Positions 43,479 through 52,672 are shown, counted from the stretch's first letter. The stretch is 64,000 nucleotides of DNA from Amycolatopsis sp. 2-15 (GCF_030285625.1 NZ_CP127294.1:6976001-7040000); one strand, 5' to 3'. A program made the numbers and translations. The notes: generated from the sequence alone by a model not told the origin.

Positions 43479-44514
43479 GGGAGTCCCTCTTCTTCAGGGC
43501 CTTGGCGACCCGCACGGCGACGAGCCGGTCGGCTCCGATGGCCAGCAGGATCAGGGCGCCGACGATCGCCTGCTGCCAGAACTGGTCGATGTCGAGCACG
43601 GCCAGCGCACTGCCGATCACCGTCAGCAGCAGGGCGCCCAGGCTCGCGCCCCACACCGAACCGCTGCCCCCGAACACCGCGACCCCACCCACGACAGCGG
43701 CGGCCACGACGTTGAGCTCGTACCCGGTGCCCGCCGCGGCGTCGACGGTGCCGAACCGCGCGGCGAAGAGCACGCCGGCAAGCCCGGCCAGCGCCCCGCT
43801 GACGAGGAACGCGATGGTGGTGTTGCGGCCGACCTTGATGCCGGCCAGCTGCGCGGCCTGCGGGCTCGAGCCCATGGCGTAGAGCTCGCGCCCGCCGCGG
43901 TAGTTGCGCAGCACCACCCCGGCGATCACCATCACGAGCACCGCGATCAGCACCAGCCACGGGATGCCGAGCACCGACGCGTCGCCGAAGTCGAGGAACG
44001 AGCGTGGGAGCTTGTCCGCGTTGATCTGCTGCCCGCCGGCCCAGAAGTAGACCGCGCCGCGGAACGCGTACAGCGTGCCGAGGGTGACCACCAGTGCCGG
44101 GACCCGGCCGAACCGCACCACCGCGCCGTTGATCAGGCCGCACGCCGCGCCGACGACCAAGCCGGCGAGCAGGGCCACGATCACCGGCAGGCCGGGGTTG
44201 TCGCGCAGCATCGTGCCGACGGCAAAGGCCGACAGACCGAGCACCGACCCCACGGACAGATCGATGTTGCGCGTGATCATCACGACGGCCTGGCCGACGG
44301 CCAGCACCGCGAGGATCGCCGTGCCGAGCAGGATGTCACGAATGCTCTGTCCCGAAAGGAACCGCGAGTTCTGCGTCGCGGTGAACACCACGAGCACGAT
44401 CAGCGCCAGGATGATGCCCGACTCACGGGCCTTGAACACGGTTCCGAACACCGATCGCCGCTCTCCCGGGCTCACCTGGCGCGGTGGCGGGGCCGCCACC
44501 TTGGTCGCGTTCAC
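43471..44514 (-). CDS. Rhamnose ABC transporter permease (RhaP/RhaQ type)
   Basis: A 347-residue permease related to the one downstream, sharing AVLAVGQAVVMITRNIDLSV and GGVAVFGGSGSVWGASLG. The N-terminal 25 residues are a cytoplasmic Pro/Arg-rich stretch. It overlaps the ATPase gene by four bases. Equal lengths and shared motifs suggest the two permeases arose by duplication. Confidence 0.92.
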   Translation of the reverse strand: MNATKVAAPPPRQVSPGERRSVFGTVFKARESGIILALIVLVVFTATQNSRFLSGQSIRDILLGTAILAVLAVGQAVVMITRNIDLSVGSVLGLSAFAVGTMLRDNPGLPVIVALLAGLVVGAACGLINGAVVRFGRVPALVVTLGTLYAFRGAVYFWAGGQQINADKLPRSFLDFGDASVLGIPWLVLIAVLVMVIAGVVLRNYRGGRELYAMGSSPQAAQLAGIKVGRNTTIAFLVSGALAGLAGVLFAARFGTVDAAAGTGYELNVVAAAVVGGVAVFGGSGSVWGASLGALLLTVIGSALAVLDIDQFWQQAIVGALILLAIGADRLVAVRVAKALKKRDSHV

Positions 44515-46028
44515 GCCACCGCCCCCTGTCCCATCGCCGCGAACATCACCGAGTTCTCGTCCGCCTCGGCGCGCGGGATCTCCGCCACGATCCGGCCCTC
44601 CCGCATCACCAGCACCCGGTCGGCCATGCCCAGCACCTCGGGCAGCTCCGAGGACACCATCACCACCGCCACACCTTCGGCCGCCAGCGCGGACATCAGC
44701 CGGTGCACCTCAGCCTTCGTGCCGACGTCGATCCCGCGCGTCGGCTCGTCCACGATCAGCACGCGCGGCGCCATCGCGAGCCACTTGGCCAGCACCACCT
44801 TCTGCTGGTTGCCGCCCGAGAGCGTGCCGACCGCGTCGCCGAGGCGGCCGTACTTGGTGCGCAGGCGTTCGGTCCAGCGCAACGCCTCCCGGCGCTCGCC
44901 CGGGCCGAGAAGCAGGCCGAGTTTCGACAGCGCTCGTGCCCGCGGCAGCGTCACGTTGCGTTCGATCGACAGGTCCATCACCAACCCCTGCTGCCGCCGG
45001 TCCTCCGGCACCAGCGCCATGCCCGCCGCCATCGCCGCGCGCGGCGAGTGGGGCTTGAGCTTCTTCCCGTTGAGCCGCACGACTCCGGCGTCGCGTTCGT
45101 CCACTCCGAACACCGCCTGGACCACTTCGGACCGACCCGCCCCGACCAACCCGGCGAATGCGACGATCTCACCCGCCCGCACGGAGAACGACACGTCGCG
45201 GAACACGCCCTCGCGCGTCAGACCGTCCACTTCGAGCACCACCGCGCCCGGTTCCACGTCCTGCTTGGGGAACAGCGCGTCGAGGTCACGCCCCACCATG
45301 CGGCGCACCATTTCGTCCACGGTCACCTCTTCGACCGCGTCGGTGGAGACGTGACGACCGTCGCGCATGATGGTCACGCGCTGGCACAGGTCCACGATCT
45401 CCTCGAACCGGTGCGAGATGAACATGATGGCCGCGCCCTCGTCGCGCAGTGCCCGGGCCACGGAGAACAGGCGCTCGACCTCCACCAGGCTCAGCGCCGC
45501 GGTCGGCTCGTCCATGATCAGCACCCGCGCGTCGGCGCTGAGCGCCTTGGCGATCTCCACGATCTGCTGGTCGGCGATCGACAACCCACGCGCCGGGCGG
45601 TTCGGGTCGATGCGCACACCGAGCCGGGCGAAGAGCCGTTCGGCCTCGGCGCGGATCGCCGAGCGGTCGATCATCCCCAGCCGGCCCCGCGGGTGGCGGC
45701 CCATCACGATGTTCTCGGCGACCGTGAGGTCGGGGAACAACGTCGGTTCCTGGTAGATCACCGCGATGCCCGTGGCTTTCGCGTCGGCGGGTGAGGAGAA
45801 CTCCGCTTCCTTGCCGTCCAGCAGCAGCTCGCCCTGGTCGGGACGGTGCACACCGGCCAGCATCTTGACGATCGTGGACTTGCCCGCGCCGTTCTCGCCG
45901 ACCAGCGCGTGGGCCTCGCCGGCGTAGAGGGGGAAGGAAACGCCCGCGACCGCCGCGACCGCGCCGAACGACTTCGTGACCCCGCGGACCTCGAGCAGTG
46001 GCACTCGGTCGCGCTCCTGCCGCGTCAT
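44511..46028 (-). CDS. rhaT: Rhamnose ABC transporter fused ATPase
   Basis: Sugar-type ATP-binding protein with two ABC domains in one chain of 505 residues (RbsA/MglA architecture). The first has Walker A GENGAGKSTIVKML and signature GLSIADQQIVEIAKAL; the second is degenerate at its Walker A (GLVGAGRSEVVQAV) with signature LSGGNQQKVVLAKWL, as normal for this subfamily. GGAGGT precedes the ATG. First gene of the long minus-strand operon; its leader carries a TGAAA-N2-TTTCA operator-like site. Confidence 0.93.
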   Translation of the reverse strand: MTRQERDRVPLLEVRGVTKSFGAVAAVAGVSFPLYAGEAHALVGENGAGKSTIVKMLAGVHRPDQGELLLDGKEAEFSSPADAKATGIAVIYQEPTLFPDLTVAENIVMGRHPRGRLGMIDRSAIRAEAERLFARLGVRIDPNRPARGLSIADQQIVEIAKALSADARVLIMDEPTAALSLVEVERLFSVARALRDEGAAIMFISHRFEEIVDLCQRVTIMRDGRHVSTDAVEEVTVDEMVRRMVGRDLDALFPKQDVEPGAVVLEVDGLTREGVFRDVSFSVRAGEIVAFAGLVGAGRSEVVQAVFGVDERDAGVVRLNGKKLKPHSPRAAMAAGMALVPEDRRQQGLVMDLSIERNVTLPRARALSKLGLLLGPGERREALRWTERLRTKYGRLGDAVGTLSGGNQQKVVLAKWLAMAPRVLIVDEPTRGIDVGTKAEVHRLMSALAAEGVAVVMVSSELPEVLGMADRVLVMREGRIVAEIPRAEADENSVMFAAMGQGAVA

Positions 46029-46043
46029 CGCGACCTCCGGGAT

Positions 46044-46055
46044 TGAAAGGTTTCA
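46044..46055. promoter_or_regulatory. Probable LacI-type operator before rhaT
   Basis: TGAAAGGTTTCA is an inverted repeat (TGAAA-GG-TTTCA) close to the TGAAACGTTTCA form bound by many LacI-family regulators. It lies 16 bases upstream of the rhaT start codon, so bound repressor would block the operon's leader. The divergent gene at 46219 encodes a LacI-family protein. Confidence 0.6.
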
Positions 46056-46168
46056 CAAACCTGGCGCGGTGACGCTACTATGTGGCGGAACGGGAAGTCA
46101 ACGAAAAACGCAACCAGGGCTTATCTCGAGCTAGTCGCGGTTTTTCAAGCAGCAACCCGTGATTGTCA

Positions 46169-46207
46169 CGTTTCAACAGCTCGTTTCAACAGTGCGTCTC
46201 AACACAG
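46169..46207 (+). repeat. Three tandem 13-base repeats before the LacI-type gene
   Basis: CGTTTCAACAGCT, CGTTTCAACAGTG and CGTCTCAACACAG follow one another without gaps (46169-46181, 46182-46194, 46195-46207). Each carries the TTTCA (or TCTCA) half-site found in the inverted-repeat operator at 46044. They end 12 bases before the probable GTG start of the regulator, fitting autoregulation. A longer frame translating through them is therefore unlikely to be used. Confidence 0.65.
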
Positions 46208-46218
46208 GGTGGGTGGCG

Positions 46219-47268
46219 GTGGAAGACTCGAACGAGGTCGCGGCCCCCGCACCCCGCGCGGCGGGGATCAAGGATGTGGCCGCGGCCGCCGGCGTCTCGC
46301 TCGGCACGGTGTCCAACGTGCTCAACCGGCCCGAGCGCGTGAGCCCGAAGACGCGGACCAGAGTGGAGGCCGCGATGGCCGCGCTGGGCTTCGTGCGCAA
46401 CGAGTCCGCGCGCCAGCTGCGCGCCGGGCACAGCAGCGTGCTCGCCTACGTGATGCTCGACGGGCGCAACCCGTTCTTCACCGACGTCGCCGCGGGCATG
46501 GAAGACGCGGCCGCCGCGGACGATCTGTCCCTGTTCGTGTGCAACAGCGCCAACCTCGCCGAACGCGAGGCCGCCTACCTCCGCCGCCTCGAACAGCAGC
46601 GCGTGCAGGGCGTCCTCATCACCCCGGTCGACCCGGACTCGCCCGCCCTGGCCGAACTCGCGCGCCGCGGCACACCCGTCGTCATCGTCGACCGCAAACG
46701 CCCCGGCACCGACCACTGCTCCGTCGCCGTCGACGACGTCCGAGGCGGCGAGCTCGCCGCCCGCCACCTGCTCGACCAGGGCCACACCCGCATCGCCTTC
46801 GTCGGCGGCCCGCTCACGCTCGGCCAGGTCCGCGACCGCCGCGAGGGCGCCCTGCGGGCCTTGCTCGCGGCCGGCCTGGGCCCCGACCACCTGGTCGACC
46901 TGGCCACTCCGCAGCTCACCGTCGAGGACGGCAGCAACGCGGGCCAGCGCCTCGCCGGCCTGCCCTCGACCACCCGGCCCACCGCCGCGTTCTGCGCCAA
47001 CGACCTGCTCGCCCTCGGCCTCCTGCGCAGCTGCGCCGCCTTGGGCATCTCCGTCCCGGCCGACCTCGCCATCGTGGGCTACGACGACATCGACTTCGCC
47101 GCGGCCGCCACCGTGCCCCTCACCTCCGTCCGTCAGCCCCGCCACCGCCTCGGCCGCGCGGCCGCGGAGCTGCTCATCCAGGAGACGGCGGACCCGGGGC
47201 ACGTGCACCAGCAGGTGACCTACCTTCCGGAGCTCGTGGTGCGGGCGTCCACGTTGCGGACGAAGTAG
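46219..47268 (+). CDS. LacI-family transcriptional regulator of the rhamnose operon
   Basis: About 349 residues: N-terminal LacI helix-turn-helix (GIKDVAAAAGVSLGTVSNVL, NRPERVSPKTRTRVEAAM) and a periplasmic-binding-like effector domain (YVMLDGRNPFFTDVAAGMED, AVDDVRGGELAARHLLDQGH, AIVGYDDIDFAAAATVPLTS). Divergent from the rhamnose operon with operator-like sequences between, so it very likely controls it with rhamnose or a catabolite as effector. Start: GTG at 46213 or 46219; the second has AGGGT eight bases before it. Confidence 0.88.
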   Translation: MEDSNEVAAPAPRAAGIKDVAAAAGVSLGTVSNVLNRPERVSPKTRTRVEAAMAALGFVRNESARQLRAGHSSVLAYVMLDGRNPFFTDVAAGMEDAAAADDLSLFVCNSANLAEREAAYLRRLEQQRVQGVLITPVDPDSPALAELARRGTPVVIVDRKRPGTDHCSVAVDDVRGGELAARHLLDQGHTRIAFVGGPLTLGQVRDRREGALRALLAAGLGPDHLVDLATPQLTVEDGSNAGQRLAGLPSTTRPTAAFCANDLLALGLLRSCAALGISVPADLAIVGYDDIDFAAAATVPLTSVRQPRHRLGRAAAELLIQETADPGHVHQQVTYLPELVVRASTLRTK

Positions 47269-47269
47269 A

Positions 47270-47307
47270 TCCACTGTGGAGAGTCGACACCGGCCATCCA
47301 CAGTGGA
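47270..47307. terminator. Stem-loop between convergent genes
   Basis: TCCACTGTGGA (47270-47280) and its complement TCCACAGTGGA (47297-47307) form an 11-base stem with a 16-base loop, two bases after the LacI-type stop. Serves the LacI-type gene and possibly the convergent SDR gene. Confidence 0.7.
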
Positions 47308-47319
47308 CCTGATTCGGAA

Positions 47320-48057
47320 TCATCCCGGCACGCGGGTGATCTCCGGCTGTTCCACCCCGTGCGGAATGTCGAAGGACTCCTCCCCCGTTCGCAACAGCCG
47401 CAGGATCACCCCGGCCACGTAATCCGGACTCTGCACGACCATCCCCGGGATCGGCGACGCGCCGAGCTTGAACCGGCCGTCCGCGAACTCCGTCGCGGTA
47501 ATGGACGGCAGCAGCAGCGACACCGCGATCCCGTCCGCCGCGAGTTCCTGCGTGAGCACCGCACTGAGCATGCTCACGGCCGACTTGCTCGCCGCGTAGG
47601 CACCCACGCCGACCGCGACGCGGCGGGTCGTGCCGGAGCTGATGTTGACGATGCGGCCGAAACCCTGGCGCCGCATGGCGGGCAGGACAGCCTGCGTCAC
47701 GGCGAGCAGGCCGACGAGGTTGAGCTGCAGCGTCGCACCGAACGCGGCGGGATCGACCTGATCAAGGGGGCCGTGGAGGCTGGCTCCGGCGTTGTTGACC
47801 AGGCCGTCGACGCGGCCGTGGCGTGCCAGGGTGGCCTCGACGAGGGCCGCCACCTGCGCGGGGTCGGTCACGTCGGTGGGGACGGCGAGGGCGCCGCCGA
47901 GTTCGTCGGCGAGCGTGGCGAGGCGGTCGGCGCGGCGGGCGGCGAGCACGGGGAAGGCACCCGCCGCGTGCAGGCGACGGGCGGTCGACGCGCCGATTCC
48001 CGAGGAGGCGCCGGTGACGATGACCGTTTTGCCGGCCAGGTCGATGAGGTCTGTCAT
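47320..48057 (-). CDS. Short-chain dehydrogenase/reductase
   Basis: A classical SDR of 245 residues: cofactor motif TGASSGIGASTARRL, LVNNAGAS, and catalytic Ser with YAASKSAV. ATG at 48057 is chosen because the fold starts eight residues later; an upstream GTG adds a Pro/Gly-rich stretch with no ribosome site. The basic residues after the first strand (AARRADR) suggest NADP preference. It stands alone; substrate unknown. Confidence 0.88.
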   Translation of the reverse strand: MTDLIDLAGKTVIVTGASSGIGASTARRLHAAGAFPVLAARRADRLATLADELGGALAVPTDVTDPAQVAALVEATLARHGRVDGLVNNAGASLHGPLDQVDPAAFGATLQLNLVGLLAVTQAVLPAMRRQGFGRIVNISSGTTRRVAVGVGAYAASKSAVSMLSAVLTQELAADGIAVSLLLPSITATEFADGRFKLGASPIPGMVVQSPDYVAGVILRLLRTGEESFDIPHGVEQPEITRVPG

Positions 48058-48173
48058 GCCACGACGTCTACCAGACGCAGGCCCGGGCCCGGCAGTTGAC
48101 AACCTGGTCTTATGAGCCTAAGAAATACCAGACCGCCGAGCCCGCGCCCGCGAGCCGGCGCCTGGAGGGAGCT

Positions 48174-49010
48174 ATGGCAGCTCTGCGGATCCGACGGATC
48201 CTGATCGCGACCACCGCCGTGGTCTCACTCGCCGCGTGCGGGTCGGGCGACGAAACCGACGGCTACGGACTGGCGCAACCCGGCACCATCACCGCGGGCG
48301 TCACGGCCGGCGACGCGCCGTTCGTCTCCCCCGACGCGACCGGCAAGCCCGTGGGCCTGCTGGTCGACCTCAACGACGTGATCGCCCAGCGGATGGGGCT
48401 GAAGATCACCTACCGCATGACCACCGTCAGCGCCGGGTTGCCGCTGGTCACGGCCGGGCAGCTCGACCTGCTCGCGATCGGCATGCTGCCGACCCCCGAG
48501 CGCAAGAAGAGCGTCGACTTCACGAAACCGTTCTACCTGGCCTCCGACGACGTCGTGGTCCGCACCGACTCGGCCGTGAAAGGCGCCGGGGACCTCGCCG
48601 GCAAACGCGTCGGCGCGGGCCTGGGCAGCGCGCAGGCCGACTTCGTCACCGCGAAGGTCCCCGGCGCCACCCTCATCTCGCAGCCCACCAACAGCGCGGG
48701 CGTGACCCAGCTGCTCAACGGCAACCTCGACGCGATGGTCCTGGCCTCCACCGAGGTCCCCACCGTGCTCCAGGAGAACCCCGGCCGGGTCAAGATCGCC
48801 TACTCCGCGCCGCACGAGCAGGCATCGGCGATGCCGGTCAATCGCAAGCTCACCGCGTTCGAGAAGGCCTACGGCGACCAGCTCAAGACCACGATGGACG
48901 ACGGCACTTTCCTTCGCCTGTACGACAAGTACTTCCCCGGCGAGCCCTACCCGGCGCAGATGTTCACCTATTGGCCCCAGCTCCGAGACCAGATCCAGAA
49001 GGGCAGATGA
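48174..49010 (+). CDS. Solute-binding lipoprotein, amino-acid ABC type (family 3), first of a tandem pair
   Basis: A 278-residue polar-amino-acid-type binding protein: signal peptide with lipobox LAAC, then PGTITAGVTAGDAPFVSPDA, LPLVTAGQLDLLAIGM, RKKSVDFTKPFYL and VGAGLGSAQADFV. GGAGGGA precedes the ATG. It is strongly similar to the next gene, which overlaps its stop by four bases (ATGA). No permease or ATPase gene is nearby. Ligand unknown. Confidence 0.9.
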   Translation: MAALRIRRILIATTAVVSLAACGSGDETDGYGLAQPGTITAGVTAGDAPFVSPDATGKPVGLLVDLNDVIAQRMGLKITYRMTTVSAGLPLVTAGQLDLLAIGMLPTPERKKSVDFTKPFYLASDDVVVRTDSAVKGAGDLAGKRVGAGLGSAQADFVTAKVPGATLISQPTNSAGVTQLLNGNLDAMVLASTEVPTVLQENPGRVKIAYSAPHEQASAMPVNRKLTAFEKAYGDQLKTTMDDGTFLRLYDKYFPGEPYPAQMFTYWPQLRDQIQKGR

Positions 49011-49864
49011 GGCGAGAAATGCGCCGACGATTCCGGACCGCCTTCGCCGCGGCCGCGCTGCTGACCGTTTCCGCCTGCGGCGGCGGGGGCTCCGCGAGCA
49101 CGGATCCCTACGACCTCGCGGTACCCGGCACCATCACCGCCGGCGTGCCGCAGGGCGACGCGCCGTTCGTGTCACCCGACGCGAGCGGCAAACCGGCCGG
49201 GATGCTGATCGACCTCAACGACATCATCGCGAAGCGCATGGGGCTGAAGATCACCTACAAGCTCTCCACCGTCGGCGCGGGCCTGCCGCTGGTCACGGCC
49301 GGCCAGTACGACATGATGATCGCCGACCTCACCATGTCCGAGGAACGCAAGCGCAACGTCGCCTTCACCACGCCGTTCTACGTGGATGCCAACGACGTGC
49401 TGGTCCGCTCCGACTCGCCGGTGAAGACCGTCGCCGACCTGAACGGCAAGCGCGTGGGCGTCGGCATCGGCAGTGCGCAGGCCGATTTCGCCGCGAAAAC
49501 GTTGCCGCAGGCCAGTGTCGTGAGCGTCCAGACGAACGCCACCGGCATCGACCAGCTCCTCAACGGCAACCTCGACGGCTTCGTCGTCAGCTCCGTGCAG
49601 GCCATCACGGTCTTCGGCCAGCACCCCGGGCGGCTGAAGGTCGGCGTCTCGGTGCAGAACCCGCTGCCCGAGGCGATGGCCGTCCGAAAAGGACTCGACA
49701 GGTTCCTGGCGGACTACGACAAGCAGCTCGCCGCCGTGGTCGACGACGGCACGTTCCTCAAGCTGTACCACCAGTACTTCCCGGGGCAGGAGTACCCGAG
49801 CTCGCTGTTCCAGTACTGGCCTTCGCTGCAGGCCCAGGTCCTCAAGGATCCCGCGGCCAAGTGA
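49007..49864 (+). CDS. Solute-binding lipoprotein, amino-acid ABC type (family 3), second of a tandem pair
   Basis: A 285-residue paralogue of the preceding product: lipobox VSAC, then PGTITAGVPQGDAPFVSPDA, LPLVTAGQYDMMIADLTMSE, VGVGIGSAQADF and QLLNGNLDGFVVSS. Shared blocks run along the whole length, so the pair comes from a tandem duplication, with differences in the binding lobe (for example LDLLAIGMLP versus YDMMIADLTM) that could change the ligand. ATG at 49007 overlaps the upstream stop; a second ATG four codons on is possible. Confidence 0.9.
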   Translation: MRREMRRRFRTAFAAAALLTVSACGGGGSASTDPYDLAVPGTITAGVPQGDAPFVSPDASGKPAGMLIDLNDIIAKRMGLKITYKLSTVGAGLPLVTAGQYDMMIADLTMSEERKRNVAFTTPFYVDANDVLVRSDSPVKTVADLNGKRVGVGIGSAQADFAAKTLPQASVVSVQTNATGIDQLLNGNLDGFVVSSVQAITVFGQHPGRLKVGVSVQNPLPEAMAVRKGLDRFLADYDKQLAAVVDDGTFLKLYHQYFPGQEYPSSLFQYWPSLQAQVLKDPAAK

Positions 49865-49902
49865 CGAAGGCGGCCGGGTTCACGGACCCGGCCGCCTTCG
49901 TC
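49863..49902. terminator. Perfect 16-base bidirectional terminator
   Basis: GACGAAGGCGGCCGGG (49863-49878) and CCCGGCCGCCTTCGTC (49887-49902), perfectly complementary with an eight-base loop. It starts at the stop of the second binding protein and ends ten bases before the stop of nadE, so it serves both convergent genes. Confidence 0.85.
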
Positions 49903-49911
49903 GCCAGCGGG

Positions 49912-50754
49912 TCAGCTCCGCCACCAGTCCTCGAGCGGAGTGACCGGCACGGTCCTCTTGTGGCGCGTCCTGAGGAAGATCGACTCCACCTTCTCCGCGA
50001 CCTCCGGGGTCACGTCGAGGCCTTCCAGGTAGTCGTCGAGCTCGGCGTACTTGAGGCCCAGGGCCACTTCGTCGGGCAGGGCGGGCCGGTCGTCCTCGAG
50101 GTCGGCGGTCGGCACCTTCTGCCAGACACTCGGCGGCGCACCCAGCTCCTGCAGCAGCGCGGCGCCCTGGCGCTTGGTCAGCCCGGTCAGGGGCGTGATG
50201 TCCACACCGCCGTCGCCGTACTTGGTGAAGAAGCCGGTGACCGCTTCGGCCGCGTGGTCGGTGCCCACGACCAGCAGGTTCAGCTGCCCGGCGATCGAGT
50301 ACTGGATCACCATGCGCTCGCGGGCTTTGATGTTGCCGCGCACGAAGTCGCGCAGGCCGGGCGCCTGGCCCAGCAGCTCACTCATCCCGAGCGCGGACTC
50401 CGTCGCGACGGCGTCCGCGCTGGGCTTCACGTTCACCGTGACCGAATGGTCCGGCTTGATGAACTCCAGCGCGATCTGCGCGTCTTCCTCGTCGGCCTGC
50501 ACGCCGTAGGGCAGCCGCACCGCGACGAACGTGGCGTCGTGCCCCTCCGCGCGCAGCTCCTCGCTCGCGAGCTGGCACAGCCGGCCGGTCAGCGAGCTGT
50601 CCTGGCCGCCGCTGATGCCGAGCACGAAGCCCTTGGCCGGCGTCGAGCGCAGGTAGTCCTTGAGGAAGTCGACCCGCTGCCGGATCTCGGCTTTCGGCGT
50701 GATGACCGCCTTGACGCCGAGCTCGGCGAGAATCTGCTGCCGTAGGTTCTCCAT
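49912..50754 (-). CDS. nadE: Ammonia-dependent NAD synthetase
   Basis: A 280-residue NadE that amidates nicotinate adenine dinucleotide to NAD. Landmarks: ATP pyrophosphatase P-loop [47 protein letters not shown] and the C-terminal [18 protein letters not shown]. There is no glutaminase domain, so free ammonia is used. ATG at 50754 fits the family's N-terminus ([12 protein letters not shown]); the longer upstream frame is Ala-rich and not supported. Confidence 0.96.
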   Translation of the reverse strand: MENLRQQILAELGVKAVITPKAEIRQRVDFLKDYLRSTPAKGFVLGISGGQDSSLTGRLCQLASEELRAEGHDATFVAVRLPYGVQADEEDAQIALEFIKPDHSVTVNVKPSADAVATESALGMSELLGQAPGLRDFVRGNIKARERMVIQYSIAGQLNLLVVGTDHAAEAVTGFFTKYGDGGVDITPLTGLTKRQGAALLQELGAPPSVWQKVPTADLEDDRPALPDEVALGLKYAELDDYLEGLDVTPEVAEKVESIFLRTRHKRTVPVTPLEDWWRS

Positions 50755-50885
50755 TCGCCGTACTTTACTGGCGCCTGCCGCCCGGCCGGCCACCGCGCCG
50801 CCGGCGGCCGCGCGCGCTGCGCCGGGTGATGAACCCGAAGGCCTGAGCACTGTCCTCTCCGGACCTCAGCGCGGATCTCGGCAGC

Positions 50886-51446
50886 TCACTCGCTGCCGAG
50901 AATCTCCTGTACCAGGGCGAACAACTCGTCCGTGCCGACGTCCGCGAGGTGCGCCAACGCCCCCGCGTGCCGGCCGAGGATCACGCCGATCAACGCGGCC
51001 GACAGCACTTCGGCCCGCAGCTCGGGGTTCGCCACGCCCTCGCGCACGTACCGCTCGCGCAGCGGGGTGAGGACCCGGTGGTCGAGTTCCGCGAGCGCGG
51101 CTTCCTGGGCTTCGGGGTTGTCGTACGGCCGGATCGCGGCCTGCAGGATCGGGCCGGGCCCGCGCCTGCCGGTGCGCTCGATCAGGCCCTTCAGCCGCGT
51201 CGGTTCCAGGACGTCGGGAAGCGGCTCGCCCGGTTCGCCCTCGGCGCGCAGCACGGCGATGAACAGCTGCGCCTTGCCACCGAAGTAGCGCGCGATCATC
51301 GTCGGGTCGACACCGGCCCGCTCACCGATGTCCCGTGCCGTCGTGTGGTCGTAACCGCGGTCGGCGAACAGCTCGCCGGCGGCGGCCAGCAGCCGATCGC
51401 GGCTCGCGGCCGCGTCGCGACGACGAGGAGACGAAGAGTCGGGCAT
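50886..51446 (-). CDS. TetR-family transcriptional regulator
   Basis: A 186-residue TetR protein with the N-terminal helix-turn-helix AAGELFADRGYDHTTARDIG, ERAGVDPTMIARYFGGKAQL, and a helical ligand domain resembling the TetR_C group. It is encoded 42 bases downstream of the patatin-like gene on the same strand, so it is probably co-transcribed with it. Confidence 0.92.
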   Translation of the reverse strand: MPDSSSPRRRDAAASRDRLLAAAGELFADRGYDHTTARDIGERAGVDPTMIARYFGGKAQLFIAVLRAEGEPGEPLPDVLEPTRLKGLIERTGRRGPGPILQAAIRPYDNPEAQEAALAELDHRVLTPLRERYVREGVANPELRAEVLSAALIGVILGRHAGALAHLADVGTDELFALVQEILGSE

Positions 51447-51488
51447 CCCGGGCTTCCTTGTGTACTGGCGTGAGTGTTCTCGCGGACC

Positions 51489-52382
51489 TTAGCCGAACCT
51501 GCGCGCCGGCTCGTGCCACCACTTCAGCAGGCCGTCGAGCAGGCCGTCCGCCTGGCGCGCGCCCGCCTCGGCCGCGACGTCGATGAACCGCGCGTCGAGG
51601 AGGTCCTGGGGCTGTTCGTAGAACGGGTCCGCCGTGATCACGCGCACGCGGTGCCCGCGTCCGGCGAGAAAAGCCTCCTGCCGGGCGAGATCCGCGGACG
51701 GCATCGGCGCCACCACGAGCACCCGGCCCGGCTCGACGGCACTGCCGTCGTGCCACCGCGGATCGACGGCCAGGTCGGCGTTGGTGCCCGAGCGCACTCC
51801 CCCGTCGACCCAGGTCGAGCCGGCCACGCGCACCGGTGGCGCGACGCCCGGCGCCGCCGACGAACAGGCCACCGCGACCGCGACGGAGATCCCGTCCGCC
51901 GGCGACCACCCGCGGGCGAGGCCGGTGTCCGTGCTCACCGCGGTGATCCGCAGCCGGCGCGGCCACTCACCGGCCGGCAACGCCCAGGACCACAGCTCGT
52001 CGGCCTGAGCCTCCGAAATCACCGGCACCGCGGCGATCGCGGCCCGGCCGATCCGCCGCGCCCGCTCGGGTCCCTCCGAGGTGTCCTGCGCCAGGCTCTG
52101 GAAAAGCGTCCGGTCCCCGCGCCCGGCGGCGACGTTCCCGGCGTGCCAGGCCGCGCGCTCCCGCATCTTCGCCGGCACCGTCGCCAGCCCCGCCGGCTCC
52201 ATCGTGAGCCACGCACCGACGATCGACCCGGCCGACGTGCCCACCACCACCCCGGACCCGGACAACGGCAGGCCCGCGGCCTCCAGCCGGTGCACCAGCG
52301 CCGACGTCCACGCGGCGCCGACAGGACCACCGCCGCCGAGGACGAGCGCGGTCAACGGAGGGGCCTCCTGGGGTCGGGGCAT
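51489..52382 (-). CDS. Patatin-like phospholipase
   Basis: A 297-residue patatin-fold hydrolase with the catalytic dyad visible: oxyanion loop VLGGGGPVGAAW, nucleophile S50 in GTSAGSIVG, and the Asp in WVDGGVRSGTNADLA. No signal peptide, so intracellular lipid acyl hydrolase activity is likely. ATG at 52382 has AAGGAGA before it; the longer frame upstream lacks a site. Followed by a TetR gene that may regulate it. Confidence 0.9.
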   Translation of the reverse strand: MPRPQEAPPLTALVLGGGGPVGAAWTSALVHRLEAAGLPLSGSGVVVGTSAGSIVGAWLTMEPAGLATVPAKMRERAAWHAGNVAAGRGDRTLFQSLAQDTSEGPERARRIGRAAIAAVPVISEAQADELWSWALPAGEWPRRLRITAVSTDTGLARGWSPADGISVAVAVACSSAAPGVAPPVRVAGSTWVDGGVRSGTNADLAVDPRWHDGSAVEPGRVLVVAPMPSADLARQEAFLAGRGHRVRVITADPFYEQPQDLLDARFIDVAAEAGARQADGLLDGLLKWWHEPARRFG

Positions 52383-52672
52383 GGCACGTTCTCCTTCACG
52401 GTTGCCGAAACCGGGTGCACGAACCACCCGGCTCGCTTGTTTCCGGGTACCGTCGTTCGTCAGTCTACGCCCGATGTCTACAAGTGATGTCTACGGCTGT
52501 GGACTGCGTGGCTCAGGCGCGCTTGTCCCTGGCGGTAGTACTCACGCCGTCCGCCCGTTCGGCCAGGGCAGGTTCGGACCTCCTTCCGTCGCGATACTCG
52601 AGGCACAGCCACGCGGGACCGTCCACGTGCGACTCCGGCCACAGTTGCCCGGCCGGGAGAAGAAGATTCGCC

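Noticed and set aside
52383..52672. Possible gene between the patatin and GFA genes
   Set aside because: The only frames are extensions of the neighbouring genes or short shadows; it is a divergent promoter region.
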